From: Pseudomonadota bacterium
Lineage (GTDB): Bacteria > Pseudomonadota > Alphaproteobacteria > Rhizobiales > Rhizobiaceae
Direction of reading: 5' to 3'
Length of the DNA stretch: 64,000 nt
Assembly (NCBI GenBank): GCA_023399465.1
Contig: JAEWPB010000119.1
Location: 1-64,000, forward strand
Both the position numbers and the translations under genes were made by a program. Below, in pieces: positions 33,629-41,947 of this stretch (within the stretch, counting starts at the first letter, position 1; every line of letters begins with the position of its first letter). The notes under the pieces are model-generated. The model saw nothing but the letters and a program-made list of their open reading frames with translations, did no database searches and had not been told where the DNA came from.

Positions 33629-34419
33629 CCCATGCGACGATCAGGATTGAACTGGATCAGCGAGGCGTCGCGACACTGACGCTGGCGCGGCCGGAACAGC
33701 ACAATGCGCTTTCCGCGCAGATGATCGCCGACCTGACGGAGGCGGCCGAGTGCCTTGGTGCCGATCCCGAGGTGAGGGTGGTCGTGCTGACCGGCGAGGG
33801 GTCAAGCTTTTGCGCCGGCGGCGATCTCAAATGGATGCAGCAGCAGGTCAATGCGACGCGTGAGAGGCGGATCGAGGAAGCCCGCAGGCTGGCTCTCATG
33901 CTTTCCGCACTCGCCACCCTGCCGAAGCCGCTTGTTGCGCGGGTCAACGGCCAGGCCTATGGCGGCGGCGTCGGGCTGATCAGCGTCTGCGATGCGGCAG
34001 TCGCCGTCGCCGGAGCTCGCTTCGGCCTGACGGAAACCCGTCTCGGGCTCATTCCGGCAACGATTAGCCCCTATGTGATCGCCAGGATCGGCAGTCCCGC
34101 AGCGCTGCGCTACTTCACGTCCGCGCGCATTTTTGGCGCCGAGGAGGCGCGCGGCACCGGCCTCCTGACCGCGGTGGTCGAGCCGGAAGGGCTGGATGAC
34201 GCCGTAGAGAGCGAAATCGCGTCCTACTTCGCAGCGGCTCCGGGTGCTGTAGCAGCGGCGAAGGCGCTGGTACGGGCAGTCAGCCCTGTTGTCGACGAGA
34301 AGATGATCGAGATGACGCTGACGCGGCTCGCCGACGCCTGGGAAACGGCGGAAGCGAAGGAAGGCATTGCCGCCTTCCTCGAGAGACGCCCGCCTTTCTG
34401 GAAGACCCAGCCAGAGTAG
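33625..34419 (+). CDS. Enoyl-CoA hydratase/isomerase (methylglutaconyl-CoA hydratase-like)
   Basis: Crotonase-fold enzyme, 264 residues. The oxyanion-hole segments GEGSSFCAGGDLKWMQ (near residue 63) and NGQAYGGGVGLISVCDAAVA (near 112) and the glutamate in FGLTETRLGLIPATI (near 140) are the standard crotonase features. The SFCAGGDLKWM motif resembles methylglutaconyl-CoA hydratases, which would supply HMG-CoA to the lyase encoded immediately upstream with a 4-base overlap. The exact substrate is inferred from that partner. Start ATG 33625 overlaps the lyase stop. Confidence 0.87.
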   Translation: MTHATIRIELDQRGVATLTLARPEQHNALSAQMIADLTEAAECLGADPEVRVVVLTGEGSSFCAGGDLKWMQQQVNATRERRIEEARRLALMLSALATLPKPLVARVNGQAYGGGVGLISVCDAAVAVAGARFGLTETRLGLIPATISPYVIARIGSPAALRYFTSARIFGAEEARGTGLLTAVVEPEGLDDAVESEIASYFAAAPGAVAAAKALVRAVSPVVDEKMIEMTLTRLADAWETAEAKEGIAAFLERRPPFWKTQPE

Positions 34420-34515
34420 CGGCTTGGAGTTTCATTTCGTCCCCAGCAGCAACCGACCCCTATTGGTAGCGCGAGAATACGGGTCAGCCTGACCTGGGCA
34501 CTCTGCTCTTCCCCG

Positions 34516-35019
34516 CTATTGATCACGCAAAGAGGGCTTTTCGCTCAAGTGTGAGAACCTTCTCTGCAGCGTAGCGACTGTCAGAGCAGAAATTGCCCCC
34601 AGGGCACTCACTGCGGCGAGGTCCAGAAATGCACCGACGCCGGGCGAGATATGGGCAGCAAAAAATGCGATCAGACCCAAAAAGTAGGCTGGGATATTGT
34701 TAAGAGGCGGGGCGGCGCGAAGAGAAACGACAGCGATCGCGACGACAAAGACAACCGCGCCAAATGCAAAATAGTCAATGACAGGGAGCAAGCTCCCGAC
34801 TGCCAGCCCGGCGGCGTTGCCCAGCGCAATCCCGATAGCAACACAGATATAGCTTAAAAGTGCGCCTTTGAAACTATGCTCGCCGGTGAAGAATGCAACC
34901 CAGCCGATGAACATCGCCCAGACGGGCCAGCCCAAGCCAGCTGAAGCCGTGGCGGCGAGGGACGCCACGATTGCGGCGATGAGCGTGAGAGCGTTGAATT
35001 TGGTATTCAGGATGGACAT
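34516..35019 (-). CDS. DUF1097 inner-membrane protein
   Basis: Small membrane protein, 167 residues, with five predicted hydrophobic segments (LTLIAAIVASLAATASAGLG, then WAMFIGWVAFFTGE and others), matching the DUF1097/YcdZ family of unknown function. ATG 35019 is chosen because AGGAG lies 6 bases upstream; the longer reading to 35064 is not homologous. It lies downstream of two SDR genes on the minus strand and is convergent with the enoyl-CoA hydratase (96-base gap with no visible terminator). Its GC content is lower than the flanking catabolic loci, as is that of its SDR neighbours. Confidence 0.8.
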   Translation of the reverse strand: MSILNTKFNALTLIAAIVASLAATASAGLGWPVWAMFIGWVAFFTGEHSFKGALLSYICVAIGIALGNAAGLAVGSLLPVIDYFAFGAVVFVVAIAVVSLRAAPPLNNIPAYFLGLIAFFAAHISPGVGAFLDLAAVSALGAISALTVATLQRRFSHLSEKPSLRDQ

Positions 35020-35063
35020 GGGGTTCTCCTGTGGAGTTATTTTGACGAGCGCCGACACTCGCA

Positions 35064-35966
35064 TCAGAGGGCTGTCGGCTTGAGCAAGTCTTCCAGACCG
35101 ATGCGACGAAACATTTCTGCTCTCACACGATCCGCAACGCCGTTGACGATTTCCGCGCCGTCCTGGGACGGGTCGATGTGGACGCGGAAAGGGCGCTTTC
35201 CGAACGGCGTGTCGACAACATCGGCGATGGCGATCGCGACGTCGGCGGCATTCGCATCGGAGGGCTCGAGCGACGCCAGCCCCTGGAGCGCTTGCTCGGA
35301 AACGCTCTTGTAAGGGCCCTCCACATACTCACGGGCTCGGGTCTCGTCGGCGGGCTTGCCAGAATGGACAAAGTGGTTGGTTCCCTTGGTGAAGGCGCCG
35401 GGAACGATGATTGAAGTCTCGATGCCCCAACGCGTCAGCTCGGAAGCATACGACACGGCAAGTGAGTCCATGGCGGCCTTGGCAGCAAAGTAGGGCGACA
35501 GGAACGGCGGCGTACCACCACGGCTGCTCGACGAGGAAACCCAGACAACCAGCCCCTTCTTCGCAGCGCGCATGTACGGAAGCGCAGCGCGGTTCAACCG
35601 CTGCGTTGAGAGTACGTTGATGTCGTAAAGCTGGGCAAACTGCTCAGGCGTGAAGGCTTCCGCCGGGCCAAAAGACATATGGCCTGCATTGTGAACGAGA
35701 ACATCGATGCGTCCAACGTCTGCGACAATCGAGTCGATGGCAGCCTCAACCGAACCGTCATTTTGAACGTCGAGTTCGACGGTCCGGAGATCAACCTCGT
35801 GCTGGCCGGCGTATTCTTCGGCATCGGTGACTGCCTTGACGTTACGTCCCTTCGTATCACGAACCCCGGCGTAGACGGTGTGTCCATTCTTCGCCAGGGC
35901 ACGAGCGGTCAGAGCGCCGAAGCCGCTCGAAGCACCTGAGATGAGGATGACTTGTTTGGTTGACAT
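35064..35966 (-). CDS. Short-chain dehydrogenase/reductase (SDR)
   Basis: NAD(P)-dependent oxidoreductase, 300 residues, longer than the 250-residue classical SDR because of a C-terminal extension. The cofactor loop GASSGFG (near residue 11), NAG (near 92), and catalytic Ser-Tyr-Lys in SSSSRGG and YFAAK (near 150-165) are all present. VRDTKGRN at the end of beta-2 favours NADP. It is 44 bases upstream of DUF1097 and 77 bases downstream of a second SDR, likely one minus-strand unit controlled by the LysR gene at 36900. Substrate unknown. Confidence 0.88.
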   Translation of the reverse strand: MSTKQVILISGASSGFGALTARALAKNGHTVYAGVRDTKGRNVKAVTDAEEYAGQHEVDLRTVELDVQNDGSVEAAIDSIVADVGRIDVLVHNAGHMSFGPAEAFTPEQFAQLYDINVLSTQRLNRAALPYMRAAKKGLVVWVSSSSSRGGTPPFLSPYFAAKAAMDSLAVSYASELTRWGIETSIIVPGAFTKGTNHFVHSGKPADETRAREYVEGPYKSVSEQALQGLASLEPSDANAADVAIAIADVVDTPFGKRPFRVHIDPSQDGAEIVNGVADRVRAEMFRRIGLEDLLKPTAL

Positions 35967-36043
35967 GATTCAAATCCTTCGGATTTCGGTTTGAATGGAA
36001 TAGGCGCCCGTTGGAGCGTGGGCGTTCCTGGACCTTGTGTGGC

Positions 36044-36781
36044 TTAAATCACGCCGCCGTTCGCGCGCAGAACTTGCCCGTTGACCCAGGCTCCGTCAGG
36101 GCCGGCGAGGACGGCGACGACGTTGGCAATGTCTTCAGGCGTACCGAGGCGTTCGAGCGGGTTCATCCTGGCCATCCGCTCGATCAGTTCGTCCGACTTT
36201 CCGGTGAGGAAGAGGTCCGTTGCGGTCGGTCCAGGTGCGACAGCGTTGACGGTGATGCTTCGGCCCCGCATTTCCTTCGCCATGATTGCCGTAAGTGTTT
36301 CCACCGCAGCCTTTGTAGCTGCGTAGACGCCGTAAGTTTCAAGCTTCAGGCCGACAACGGTCGTCGAGAGATTGATGATCCTGCCGCCGTTGCGAAGTCG
36401 GTTGGCCGCCTCGCGCAATGTGTTGAAGGTTCCCTTGAGATTGATGTCGATCTGCTTGCTGAAACTGTCATCGTCGGTCTTCGCGAGCGGTGCCAACATC
36501 ATCACGCCTGCATTGTTGACGAGGACGTCGACACCGCCGTATGCCGCTTCGGCGGTGTCGAACATGCGCTTGACAGCAGCTGTATCAGACACGTCGGCTT
36601 GTGCCGTTACGGCCTTGCCGCCAGCCTGTTCGATGTTGCGGACGACAGCGGCTGCAGCATCCGAACTTCCGGCATAGTTGACGATGACAGTGAAGCCATC
36701 GTGGCCAAGCCGCTGCGCTATTGCAGCCCCAATTCCGCGAGAGGCACCGGTAACCAGGGCAACTTTGTCTGTAGTGGACAT
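36044..36781 (-). CDS. Short-chain dehydrogenase/reductase (SDR), FabG-like
   Basis: Classical SDR of 245 residues. GASRGIGAAIAQ (near residue 14), NNAG (near 90), and the Y-x3-K pair in YAATKAAVETL (near 153) are the standard markers, with the tail PDGAWVNGQVLRANGG typical of FabG-like oxidoreductases. The end of beta-2 (NYAGS) lacks an acidic residue, consistent with NADP(H). It is divergent from a LysR regulator with a 118-base gap that carries an ATAAT-N5-ATTAT site. It is not part of a fatty-acid synthesis cluster, so a catabolic or detoxifying role is likelier. Confidence 0.88.
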   Translation of the reverse strand: MSTTDKVALVTGASRGIGAAIAQRLGHDGFTVIVNYAGSSDAAAAVVRNIEQAGGKAVTAQADVSDTAAVKRMFDTAEAAYGGVDVLVNNAGVMMLAPLAKTDDDSFSKQIDINLKGTFNTLREAANRLRNGGRIINLSTTVVGLKLETYGVYAATKAAVETLTAIMAKEMRGRSITVNAVAPGPTATDLFLTGKSDELIERMARMNPLERLGTPEDIANVVAVLAGPDGAWVNGQVLRANGGVI

Positions 36782-36850
36782 TTTCGATCTCCGTTGGGTT
36801 TGCGCTGAGCGCTTCCTGACGGCTCCGGTTTGCCACTTTCACGTTGTCGG

Positions 36851-36865
36851 ATAATCGGGCATTAT
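36851..36865. promoter_or_regulatory. LysR-type T-N11-A box between SDR and LysR genes
   Basis: ATAAT-N5-ATTAT, a T-N11-A dyad (T36852, A36864) 35 bases upstream of the LysR ATG, between the divergent LysR and SDR genes. This is the classic position for LysR autoregulation and activation of the divergent gene. Confidence 0.5.
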
Positions 36866-36899
36866 TCCGCAATAGAAACCGGGAATCACGAACAATCCT

Positions 36900-37778
36900 A
36901 TGGACCGGATCGATGCGATGCGTGTGTTTACACGCGTAGTGGATAGACGCAGTTTCACCCTTGCAGCCCAGGACACCGGACTGCCTCGCTCCACCGTGAC
37001 GGACGCGGTGAGAGGTCTTGAAAGCCGGCTAGGCGTCAAGCTGCTGGAGAGAACCACGCGCAGGGTCAGCCCGACATTGGACGGCGAGGCGTATTATGAA
37101 CGGTGCCTCTCCATACTCGCGGACCTTGAATACGCCGAAGAGGCATTCGCTGGCGCCAAACCTAAAGGGATATTGCGGGTTGACGTCCACGGTACCCTGG
37201 CTCGACATTTCGTCCTGCCGAGCCTTCCGACCTTCCTTGAGGCGTTTCCGGATATCGAATTATACCTGAGTGAAGGTGATCGACTGGTTGATCTGGTTAG
37301 GGAAGGAATCGACTGTGTTTTGCGAGTAGGCGTTCCGCAAGACAGCGATATGGTTGCGCGGCGCGTTGCGCTCCTGGAGGAAGTCACGGTGGCTTCGCCC
37401 ATATATTTGAAGCGCTTCGGTATGCCATCCACCTTGGGTGAATTACAGGGTCACCGAATGATCGGCTTCAGGACAACCGGAAGTTCGGCGCCTATTCCGC
37501 TGGAGTTTCGGGTTGGCAATGAGGCGGTCACGAAAATGCTTCCCACAACGATCGCGGTGAATGCGGCCGAGTCATACGTGTCGGCCGCACGGCTCGGACT
37601 TGGTATCATTCAGGTTCCCCGCTACCACGTGGAGAAGGAAATGGCTGCCGGTGAGCTTGTCGAGCTGCTTCCTGAAAGTCCTCCATCGCCTACGCCTGTT
37701 TCCCTGCTCTACCCCAGAAATAGACAGTTAAGCCCCCGCGTCCGTGTCTTCCTGGATTGGGTACAGAAACAATTCTGA
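36900..37778 (+). CDS. LysR-family transcriptional regulator
   Basis: Regulator of 292 residues: N-terminal helix-turn-helix (MDRIDAMRVFTRVVDRRSFT, then AAQDTGLPRSTVTDAVRGLE) and a LysR substrate-binding domain (LRVDVHGTLARHFVLPSLP onward). The subgroup with MRVFTRVVDRRSF and RTTRRVSPT usually regulates neighbouring oxidoreductase genes. It diverges from the two SDR genes and the DUF1097 gene, with a T-N11-A box in between, so it most likely controls them. Codon use is less GC-biased here than in the flanking loci. Effector unknown. Confidence 0.9.
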   Translation: MDRIDAMRVFTRVVDRRSFTLAAQDTGLPRSTVTDAVRGLESRLGVKLLERTTRRVSPTLDGEAYYERCLSILADLEYAEEAFAGAKPKGILRVDVHGTLARHFVLPSLPTFLEAFPDIELYLSEGDRLVDLVREGIDCVLRVGVPQDSDMVARRVALLEEVTVASPIYLKRFGMPSTLGELQGHRMIGFRTTGSSAPIPLEFRVGNEAVTKMLPTTIAVNAAESYVSAARLGLGIIQVPRYHVEKEMAAGELVELLPESPPSPTPVSLLYPRNRQLSPRVRVFLDWVQKQF

Positions 37779-37955
37779 AGTTCAGAAAGACAGGGAATTC
37801 GGAAGGCGCGACGATTCGTGGAAATGCGCTGAGGTTGCCGTGCGTTTCGGGCAGCGTGATCTCGTGTTCGGCCAGCGGGTTTGAATGCCGGCCGCCGGGA
37901 CCCGGGATGCGCCGGAACAGTGTCCGCCGCATCCGGGGTCTCAGGTCAATCGATG

Positions 37956-37984
37956 GAAGGTGCGGGTCAGCCGCCCGCACCTTC
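37956..37984 (-). terminator. Stem-loop after the dimethylglycine-dehydrogenase-like gene
   Basis: An 11-bp perfect stem (37956-37966 with 37974-37984) and a 7-base loop, 12 bases past the stop codon on the minus strand. No strong T tract follows, but position and stem strength fit a transcript end. Confidence 0.5.
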
Positions 37985-37996
37985 AGGCCGGAAGGA

Positions 37997-40558
37997 TCAG
38001 CTCCGCGGCTTCAGGTTCTCGGGGTCGTAGATCGGCTTGTAGCCGACGCCGACGACTTCGACCGGATAGGTCTCGGCGAAGTACTCGACGTTCAGCTTGC
38101 GGCCGACCTGGCAGTATTCCTTCGGCAGGTAGGCAAGCGCGATGTTCTTGCCGACCGTCGGGCCGTAGGCGACCGAGGTGGTGTAGGAGATGCGGCCGAG
38201 TTCGTCGACCAGCGTCTTGCCGGTTTCCGGATCGATGACCGGCATCGAACCTACAGGATAGCGCTTGACGCCCTTGGCATCGGTGTTCTCGGTCATGACC
38301 AGCGTGCAGAGCATTGCCGGCTGCTGTTCGCGGGCCTTGTATTCGAGATGCTTGGCCTTGCCGCGGAAGTCGGCTTCCTTGACCTTCGGACGCGCCAGAT
38401 CGGCCTCGATCAGGTTGTACTGGGTCAGAAGGTCGGCGTTCTGCAGGCGCAGGCTCTTTTCCATGCGGCGCGAGTTCGCATAGGTTTCGACCCCGAAGGC
38501 CATGACGCCGGTGGCGCGCAGCGCATCCCAGACGGCGAGGCCGTCCTCGTACTTCATGTGCAGCTCCCAGCCCTGTTCGCCGACATAGGAAATGCGGAAG
38601 GCGGAAACCGTCTTGCCCGCGATTTCGATCGGCTTGATCGCCGCGAAGGGGAAGTTCTCGACATCCAGGCCGGCCGGATCCGCGACGGCCTTCTTCAGCA
38701 TATCGCGGGCGTTCGGGCCCCAGATGCCGATGGTGACGAATTTTTCCGACACGTCGGTGATGGTGACGTCGAGGCCGCGATCCTCGGCGACGCGCTTCAT
38801 GTAGTGGAAGTCGCGCGGGCCGGCATCGGCGCCGTTTACCAGGCGGCAGCGGTCGGCCATGCGGAAGACGGTAAAGTCGGCGCGGACATTGCCTTCGTCA
38901 TCGAGGAAGTGGGTGTAGATGCCCTTGCCGATATTGGCGTCACCGCCGATCTTTGCGGCGCAGAGCCATTCGAGCAGCTCGACGTGGTCCGGCCCCTCGA
39001 TATCGACCATGTGGAAATGCGAGAGGTTGACGATGCCGCAATCCTCGCTCATCGCCAGATGCTCGGCATTGGAAACGCGCCAGAAATGGCGGCTGTCCCA
39101 CTCGTTTTCGCGAACGGGTACGCGATCGCCGTATTTTTCCAGGAGGTGCTCGTTGGCGGCATAGCCGTGCGCGCGTTCCCAGCCGCCGAGTTCCATGAAG
39201 TAGCCGCCGAGCTCGACTTCGCGCTCGTAGAAGGGCGAACGCTTGACGTTGCGGCCGGTGGCATAGGGCTCGCGGGTATGAACAGCCGGGAAGTAGATCT
39301 TCTGGGCAGCCTCGAACGTTCGGCCCTCGATGAACTTCTCCTCGAGCTGGTGCGGGTAGAAGCGCGAGTAGTCGATCGAGTTGTGGTCGATCTCGGTACG
39401 GCCGTCGGTCATCCAGTCGGCAATCAGCTTGCCGTAGCCCGGGCCGTCCTTGACCCAGATGGCGACGCAGTACCACAGGCCGCGGACCTTCTGGCTCTCG
39501 CCGCAGGACGGGCCGCCGGCGGCGGAAACCTGGAGCAGGCCGTTGAAGGAATGGCTTTCGTTATAGCCGAGTTCGCCGAGGATCGGCGTCAGTTCCATGG
39601 CCTTTTCGAGCGGCTCGAGGATCTGCTCCATGTCGAGATCGCGCTGCGACGGCGACAGGCGGGCTTCGTGCTTTTCGAGGATATCGCGCGGATGGCAGAG
39701 GCGCGGATTGGTGGTTTCGTAGTAGCCCCACTCGATCTGGCCGCCCTCGGTCGTCTTCGGATCGCCGGTGTCGCGCATGTAGGCGGAGTTGCCCTGGTCG
39801 CGCAGCAGCGGGAAGCCGATTTCCTTGCCGGTGCCTTCGAACTCGTTGTACGGGCCGAAGAAGGTCAGCGGGTGGTCGACCGGCATGACCGGCAGGTCCT
39901 CGCCGACCATTTCGGCGATCAGGCGGCCCCAGATGCCGGCGCAGACGACGACGTGGTCGGCCATGATCGTGCCGCGATGGGTAACGACGCCCTTGATGCG
40001 GCCGTTCTCGACGATCAGCGACTGAGCCGGAGTATTGCCGAACATCTTCAGCTTGCCCGACTTTTCCGCAGCGTCGACCAGCTTGCCGGCAACCGTCTGC
40101 GAGCGCGGAATAACGAGACCGGCGTCGGGGTCGAACATGCCGCCCATCACCTGATCTTCCTCGATCAGCGGGAACATGGCCTTGATCTCGGCCGGGGATA
40201 CGGCATGGGCGCGGGTGCCGAAGGCCTTGGCGGAGGTCAGCTTGCGCTTGATCTCTTCCATCCAGGCATCGTCGCCGGTGCGTGCTACCTCGAGGCCGCC
40301 GATGCGGGCATAGTGGCCCATCTTCTCGTAGAAATCGATCGAGTACTGCGTGGTCCAGACCGAAAGGTAGTCGTGGCTGGTCGTGTAGCAGAAGTCGGAG
40401 GCATGCGCCGTCGAACCGATATCGGTCGGGATGCCTGACTTGTCGATGCCGACGATATCGTCCCATCCCCTCTCGATCAGGTGATGCGCGATCGACGCAC
40501 CGACGATGCCGCCCAACCCGATGATTACGACTTTCGCTTTTTCCGGAAATTCTGCCAT
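37997..40558 (-). CDS. GcvT-family FAD-dependent oxidoreductase (dimethylglycine/sarcosine dehydrogenase-like)
   Basis: Two-part flavoenzyme of 853 residues. Residues 1-400 form a DAO-type FAD domain (VVIIGLGGIVGASIAHHL near residue 10; VVVCAGIWGRLIAEMV near 205). The rest is FAO/GcvT-like folate-binding sequence, with SYVGEQGWELHM near residue 660 and a long C-terminal aminomethyltransferase barrel. Relatives oxidatively demethylate dimethylglycine, sarcosine or other N-methyl amines and pass the one-carbon unit to tetrahydrofolate. It diverges from the GntR gene of the hydroxyproline locus across a 565-base gap. That context allows an N-methylated (hydroxy)proline as substrate, but dimethylglycine or sarcosine remain equally possible. 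Confidence 0.88.
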   Translation of the reverse strand: MAEFPEKAKVVIIGLGGIVGASIAHHLIERGWDDIVGIDKSGIPTDIGSTAHASDFCYTTSHDYLSVWTTQYSIDFYEKMGHYARIGGLEVARTGDDAWMEEIKRKLTSAKAFGTRAHAVSPAEIKAMFPLIEEDQVMGGMFDPDAGLVIPRSQTVAGKLVDAAEKSGKLKMFGNTPAQSLIVENGRIKGVVTHRGTIMADHVVVCAGIWGRLIAEMVGEDLPVMPVDHPLTFFGPYNEFEGTGKEIGFPLLRDQGNSAYMRDTGDPKTTEGGQIEWGYYETTNPRLCHPRDILEKHEARLSPSQRDLDMEQILEPLEKAMELTPILGELGYNESHSFNGLLQVSAAGGPSCGESQKVRGLWYCVAIWVKDGPGYGKLIADWMTDGRTEIDHNSIDYSRFYPHQLEEKFIEGRTFEAAQKIYFPAVHTREPYATGRNVKRSPFYEREVELGGYFMELGGWERAHGYAANEHLLEKYGDRVPVRENEWDSRHFWRVSNAEHLAMSEDCGIVNLSHFHMVDIEGPDHVELLEWLCAAKIGGDANIGKGIYTHFLDDEGNVRADFTVFRMADRCRLVNGADAGPRDFHYMKRVAEDRGLDVTITDVSEKFVTIGIWGPNARDMLKKAVADPAGLDVENFPFAAIKPIEIAGKTVSAFRISYVGEQGWELHMKYEDGLAVWDALRATGVMAFGVETYANSRRMEKSLRLQNADLLTQYNLIEADLARPKVKEADFRGKAKHLEYKAREQQPAMLCTLVMTENTDAKGVKRYPVGSMPVIDPETGKTLVDELGRISYTTSVAYGPTVGKNIALAYLPKEYCQVGRKLNVEYFAETYPVEVVGVGYKPIYDPENLKPRS

Positions 40559-41124
40559 TGCAAATGAGTCCTTGAACTGTGTTGCGCCAAATCTATTACA
40601 CGCCGCCGTGCCGCTACCATTCGATCCACGACATTAAAGAGCACCGATCCGCCAAAGGCGTCATCATTCGAGGGCGTTGATAGCCTCTGCGGAGCCGTCT
40701 CGCCAGCGTGATCGCGGGTTGTCGCGGGGTTGGAAAATTCCTCAGCGAAGACAGGCTTTTCCCGGCTTTCGGCACAGGCGGCGGCGGATCATTGAGGCGG
40801 GTACTCCGGAATTCGGGCAGACGCCGCGTCGCGGTGCGGCCGCTCGCGCCTTCGATGGCGCAATTGCGCCACCGGATCCGATGTGAAAACGTCACAGCCA
40901 GGGGCATGAGACGACGCAGGTCGATGTCGGCGCGCTTTCGCCCTGCTGAGGCACGGGCTGCGATGCCCGCAAAGTCGTGGACGTCCCCCGTTACGGTGAG
41001 CAGCCCGCCCGCCGTATCATATTTTCCCGCATTGATTTTCGCGCTACTTCTCCGGGAATTCCTTGGAAACTATTGATTCGACTTAATTGAAACAGTATTC
41101 CTTTTGTCGACAAGAGGATTTGCG
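40559..41124. other. Long divergent intergenic region
   Basis: About 565 bases between the divergent oxidoreductase and GntR genes. It holds the GntR promoter and operator (41073-41113) and a TGTGA-N5-TCACA dyad at 40882-40896. The middle has no recognisable gene; short open frames there lack homology-like character. The length is unusual for this compact genome, so a small RNA or an unannotated leader is possible. Confidence 0.5.
41073..41113 (+). promoter_or_regulatory. Promoter and TTGTCGACAA operator of the GntR gene
   Basis: TTGATT (41073-41078), 17 bases, TATTCC (41096-41101), then the perfect palindrome TTGTCGACAA (41104-41113), 11 bases before the ATG. The same palindrome occurs after the gene at 41839-41848, which suggests autoregulation plus control of the deaminase gene. 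Confidence 0.55.
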
Positions 41125-41823
41125 ATGACCGACACCAACACCATTCCCGAACGCAAGCGCGGTTCCGGCGTTAAAATGGTCTACGACCTGCTGCGCGACG
41201 AGATCCTCGACCTGGTGCTGCCGCCCGGTAGTCCGATCGACGAAGTGCAACTGGCCGAACGCTTCAAGATGTCGCGAACGCCGATCCGCGAAGCGCTGGT
41301 GCGGCTGGCGGGGGAGGGGCTGATCGACACGCTCCCCAATCGTTCGACCATGGTCGCCAATATCGACTTCCTCAACCTGCACACGTTTTTCGATGCGCTG
41401 GTACTGATGTACCGGGTGACGACCCGCCTGGCAGCCCAGTATCACCGGCCGGAGGACCTCGAGGTCATCCGCCGCCATCACGAGGAATATGCGGCGGCGG
41501 TAAAGGCGGGGGATGCCCTGGCGATGATCGCGGCGAACGCGGCCTTCCACTCGGCGATCGCCGATGCCGGGCGCAATCCCTATTTCTCGTCGCTGTTCAA
41601 CCGGCTGCTCGATGAGGGCCGGCGTATTCTTCGGCTCTACTATCGTTCCTACGAGGACCAGTATCCCGAGCGTTTCGTCGACGAGCATGCGGCGATGATC
41701 GACGTGATCGCTGCCCGCGACGTCGAGGGTGCGGACCGTCTCGCCAAGGCCCATGCCGACCAGATCGTCGAACAGATCCAGAAGCTTTTCACCCGCGATA
41801 CGCGGTTGGACATTGCCTTGTGA
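41125..41823 (+). CDS. GntR-family transcriptional regulator of the hydroxyproline locus
   Basis: Regulator of 232 residues: winged helix-turn-helix (MVYDLLRDEILDLVLPPGSP, then LAERFKMSRTPIREALVRLA; residues 15-75) and a FadR-type FCD ligand domain (FDALVLMYRVTTRLAAQ onward; D-x-H/H metal pattern). The ATG at 41125 has AGAGGA upstream and leaves the operator outside the coding region. It is 124 bases upstream of the DapA-family gene, with a second TTGTCGACAA site between them. It probably represses the deaminase and itself until hydroxyproline or a derivative is present. Confidence 0.88.
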   Translation: MTDTNTIPERKRGSGVKMVYDLLRDEILDLVLPPGSPIDEVQLAERFKMSRTPIREALVRLAGEGLIDTLPNRSTMVANIDFLNLHTFFDALVLMYRVTTRLAAQYHRPEDLEVIRRHHEEYAAAVKAGDALAMIAANAAFHSAIADAGRNPYFSSLFNRLLDEGRRILRLYYRSYEDQYPERFVDEHAAMIDVIAARDVEGADRLAKAHADQIVEQIQKLFTRDTRLDIAL

Positions 41824-41827
41824 TCAG

Positions 41828-41869
41828 TTGTCGATTTGTTGTCGACAAATAAAATACAAGTGATATTAT
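41828..41869 (+). promoter_or_regulatory. Operator and promoter region of the deaminase gene
   Basis: A half-site TTGTCGA (41828-41834) precedes the full palindrome TTGTCGACAA (41839-41848). An AT-rich segment with TATTAT (41864-41869) downstream could be the -10. The DapA-family gene starts at 41948. Confidence 0.5.
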
Positions 41870-41947
41870 CCCGGTCAGCGCTTGGGTAGAAAGACGGTGT
41901 TCGCCGTCCGCCGCCCCGGCAATTCCGAAAGCAAAGAGGAGATTTAG

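Noticed and set aside
37757..40438. 893-codon plus-strand open frame opposite the flavoenzyme
   Set aside because: Antisense shadow; the minus strand encodes a complete GcvT-fused oxidase with cofactor motifs.
40882..40896. TGTGA-N5-TCACA dyad resembling a CRP site
   Set aside because: The spacing is 5, not the 6 of CRP/FNR-type sites, and the dyad is not near a visible promoter, so I did not list it as a regulator site.
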